NCBI GenBank assembly: GCA_029861795.1
Contig: JAOTYS010000222.1
Location: 1 to 7,623 of the forward strand
DNA from: Gammaproteobacteria bacterium
GTDB taxonomy: Bacteria > Pseudomonadota > Gammaproteobacteria > Arenicellales > JAOTYS01
Direction of reading: 5' to 3'
DNA length: 7,623 nucleotides
A program made the position numbers and the translations under genes. This document shows positions 5,912-7,623 of the stretch, piece by piece. The number at the start of each line of letters is the position of its first letter. The first letter of the stretch is position 1. The notes beneath the pieces are model-generated. The model was given only the letters and a program-made list of their open reading frames with translations. It was not told where the DNA came from and did not search any database.

Positions 5912-5948
5912 TAAGGCCGTAGGTTCACTCATTATGCGAACGACCTTA
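5912..5948. repeat. Imperfect stem-loop with REP-like head
   Basis: TAAGG (5912-5916) pairs with CCTTA (5944-5948), and inside it GTTC (5923-5926) pairs with GAAC (5938-5941). The inner part starts with GTAGGTTC (5919-5926) and closes with GCGAA (5936-5940), the same start and end as the REP-like copy at 70-92 read on its minus strand, but with a different centre. It may be a decayed REP unit or a chance match. It lies between the glycosylase and deformylase genes and has no T-run, so it is not a clear terminator. I found no convincing promoter in the rest of the gap 5902-6024. Confidence 0.3.
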
Positions 5949-6024
5949 ACTTGTATTGTTGTGGCAAGCGGCTGAAAATGTCCGCTCTTAGCCAAACGGT
6001 AATCGCTTTGGTACTGTATCGACT

Positions 6025-6618
6025 ATGACTGTACGTAAGGTTTTGCATATGGGTGATCCGCGTCTGCTCGAGGTCGCCAAACCCGTGACCGAATTTGATA
6101 CGCCTGAACTTGACGCGCTTGTGGTTGACTTGTTTGAAACGATGCAGGTCGAAGACGGTGTGGGTTTGGCTGCACCCCAGGTGGGTGTGAGGCTACGTGT
6201 GGTCGTGTTCGGTTATGAGATCCCTGGAGACGTTTCCGATTCTGAAACAGTACCTCCCTCGGTGTTGATTAACCCCGTCATAGAGCCGCTATCCGAGGAA
6301 CAGGACGAAGCTTGGGAAGGGTGTCTTAGCGTGCCGGGTATGCGTGGACTGGTGCCGCGGTATCGGAACATTCGCTATCGTGGCATGGATCAAAAAGGCA
6401 ATCCTATCGATCGGGTGGTAGCGGATTTCCACGCTAGGGTGGTACAGCACGAGTGCGACCATTTGGATGGTGTTCTGTATCCGCGGCGTATCCGCGACAT
6501 GCGTAATTTTGGATTCCTGGAGGAGCTAATAGAAAGTGGAACAATGCCTGTGTTCGACTCACCATGTGAGGACCACGACGACGAGGAATCTGTCGCAGTA
6601 GATACTGCGCAAATGTGA
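6025..6618 (+). CDS. def: Peptide deformylase
   Basis: This 197-residue metallo-hydrolase removes the N-formyl group from the initiator methionine of new polypeptides at the ribosome exit. All three family motifs are intact: GVGLAAPQ (45-52), EGCLS (98-102, metal ligand Cys100) and QHECDH (141-146, metal ligands His142 and His146, general base Glu143). The [10 protein letters not shown] stretch (155-164) follows as in bacterial enzymes. The C-terminal tail from about 178 is acidic (CEDHDDEE) and makes the protein longer than the usual 170-180 residues. The start fits the family N-terminus ([10 protein letters not shown] at 6-15), although no good Shine-Dalgarno is visible. It lies 123 bp after the glycosylase and one base before the formyltransferase. 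Many proteobacteria carry more than one deformylase gene, and this may be the accessory copy, since the usual def-fmt partners dprA and rsmB are absent here. Confidence 0.95.
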   Translation: MTVRKVLHMGDPRLLEVAKPVTEFDTPELDALVVDLFETMQVEDGVGLAAPQVGVRLRVVVFGYEIPGDVSDSETVPPSVLINPVIEPLSEEQDEAWEGCLSVPGMRGLVPRYRNIRYRGMDQKGNPIDRVVADFHARVVQHECDHLDGVLYPRRIRDMRNFGFLEELIESGTMPVFDSPCEDHDDEESVAVDTAQM

Positions 6619-6619
6619 A

Positions 6620-7510
6620 ATGATCCATGACTACCGCGTCCTACTTTTCGGTGGGTCCGGCGGATTTTCCCAACGGGTACTCGAAAGACTTGTGGCGTCT
6701 GAGATTTCTATCGCAGCTGTGGCGCTGTTTGGGTATGGGCCGATCCACGTAGCACGTAGCTCGCCCATCCCGGTGGCAGAACCGCGATGCGAACATGAAA
6801 TCCTCTCCGTGGTTGATCGACACACTCTGCCAGTCGTTTACTTGGAAGAGCTGCAGAGCTCACAGACCCTTGAGCGTTTGTCTGCCTACTCCCCAGACTT
6901 CATCCTGTGTGCGTGTTTTCCCCGTGTTTTGCCTGAAGCATTGTATCGTCTACCCAGTGTTGCGTGTCTGAATTTGCATCCTTCCATGCTCCCAGCCTAC
7001 CGTGGGCCTACGCCACTGTTCTGGCAACTCCGAAACGGTGAATCCAATACCGGCGTAACGCTCCACCTGGTGACCGATGTGATCGACGGTGGCGAGATAG
7101 TGTTACAACGTCAATACTCTTTGGCTGACGGACTCAGCCACCAGGAGATCAATCGCCAATTGGCTGACCTGGGCGCAGAATTATTTGTGCAGTGTTTGGA
7201 AATGTACGCCGCAGGATGCGCCAAGTCAGTGGCGCAAAAGAAGGGAAGCTATTTCCCTTTGCCTAAAGCTGGCGATTTCTCGCTTTCCACCGAGTGGCCA
7301 GCACGACGGGCGTTCAACTTTATCCGTGGCACAAGCCATAAGGGTGTTGCATACAATCTCTCCACAGCGGGACAAACGTTCACCATCAGCATGGCGAAAG
7401 ATTACCAAGATTCCGGTGCGTTAGATCATGAGTGGAAGAGGTCTGGTGATTCTCTTTCGATTCAATTCACACCGGGTATACTTCACGCCGTGGGAGAACT
7501 TGTCCGCTGA
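6620..7510 (+). CDS. Formyltransferase family protein (Fmt/PurN-like)
   Basis: This 296-residue protein is predicted to transfer a formyl group from a formyl-tetrahydrofolate donor. The N-terminal Rossmann-like part (1 to about 195) has the catalytic triad with the spacing of PurN: Asn118 and His120 in NLHPSMLP, then Asp156 in VIDGGE, 38 residues after the Asn. YRG (127-129) and GVTLHLVTD (145-153) also fit. Residues from about 208 (SYFPLP, then ARRAFNFIRG) look like the C-terminal, OB-fold-type domain of methionyl-tRNA formyltransferase, so the overall layout is Fmt-like with a PurN-like active site. The acceptor could be initiator tRNA, an amino sugar or another amine; I cannot tell. The ATG follows the deformylase stop by one base and has no clear Shine-Dalgarno, so translation is probably coupled to def. 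It is slightly shorter than typical Fmt (about 310 residues). Confidence 0.85.
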   Translation: MIHDYRVLLFGGSGGFSQRVLERLVASEISIAAVALFGYGPIHVARSSPIPVAEPRCEHEILSVVDRHTLPVVYLEELQSSQTLERLSAYSPDFILCACFPRVLPEALYRLPSVACLNLHPSMLPAYRGPTPLFWQLRNGESNTGVTLHLVTDVIDGGEIVLQRQYSLADGLSHQEINRQLADLGAELFVQCLEMYAAGCAKSVAQKKGSYFPLPKAGDFSLSTEWPARRAFNFIRGTSHKGVAYNLSTAGQTFTISMAKDYQDSGALDHEWKRSGDSLSIQFTPGILHAVGELVR

Positions 7511-7535
7511 TCTACAAGATTACTGACAGCCCTTC

Positions 7536-7623
7536 TTAGCCGGTTAGTCTGAATTCCGCCAGCACACCGCAATGGTCGGATAGATGTTGGCCTGGATGGG
7601 TCGATCCGTGGGGATGCGCAGTG
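7536..7623 (-). CDS. Endonuclease/exonuclease/phosphatase family protein, C-terminal fragment
   Basis: Only the last 28 codons and the TAA stop (7536-7538) lie in the window; the gene continues past the right edge. The fragment contains LSDHCGVLAEF and ends in RLTG. An SDH motif followed by a hydrophobic strand near the C-terminus is the catalytic-histidine segment of the endonuclease/exonuclease/phosphatase (DNase I-like, sphingomyelinase-like) fold. The gene converges on the formyltransferase gene with 25 bp between the stops, and no terminator hairpin is visible in that gap. The substrate (DNA, lipid or other phosphodiester) cannot be judged from this part. The assignment rests on one motif. 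Confidence 0.6.
   Translation of the reverse strand, partial: TAHPHGSTHPGQHLSDHCGVLAEFRLTG

Noticed and set aside
5968..5988. AGCGG/CCGCT stem-loop as a terminator after the glycosylase gene
   Set aside because: The stem has five pairs with a ten-base loop and no following T-run, so it does not meet the form of an intrinsic terminator.

Overview
The window looks like a chromosomal segment of a proteobacterium, most likely a gammaproteobacterium. Three things suggest this: moderate GC with tightly packed housekeeping genes, a GTAG-headed REP-type palindrome pair, and a peptide deformylase with the QHECDHLDG variant. No rRNA or tRNA gene, phage gene, transposase or CRISPR array was seen. The species cannot be named from the sequence.

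Left part (1-4260, all leftward). Positions 1-231 are non-coding and rich in hairpins, with an inverted pair of REP-like palindromes and a bulged stem-loop just downstream of a type II haloacid dehalogenase-like HAD hydrolase gene (232-951). Behind it, in the same direction and 45 bp away, is a protein with five zinc-ribbon units (997-1890). After a 234-bp gap comes a 711-residue fusion (2125-4260) of a TVP38/TMEM64 (VTT) membrane domain and a flavin disulfide oxidoreductase related to dihydrolipoamide dehydrogenase and mercuric reductase. Its catalytic-base position carries Tyr where dihydrolipoamide dehydrogenase has His.

Middle (4261-4626) is a 366-bp divergent intergenic region with a plausible rightward promoter, a weaker leftward promoter and three short dyads that could be operators.

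Right part (4627-7510, all rightward): a histidine phosphatase (4627-5232), a compact AlkA-like HhH-GPD DNA glycosylase (5275-5901), a peptide deformylase (6025-6618) and, one base after its stop codon, a formyltransferase-family protein (6620-7510). The last two form a translationally tight def/fmt-like pair: one enzyme is predicted to remove formyl groups and the other to transfer them. The formyltransferase is divergent from typical Fmt, so its acceptor is uncertain.

Right edge (7536-7623): the last 28 codons of a convergent leftward gene, ending in the SDH motif of the endonuclease/exonuclease/phosphatase fold.

Most genes are conserved families in a fairly ordinary arrangement. The most distinctive items are the membrane-tethered oxidoreductase fusion, the def/fmt-like pair, the five-ribbon zinc protein with one lost ligand, and the REP pair with a compensated base change. 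I found no clear evidence of a wholly new multi-gene system.
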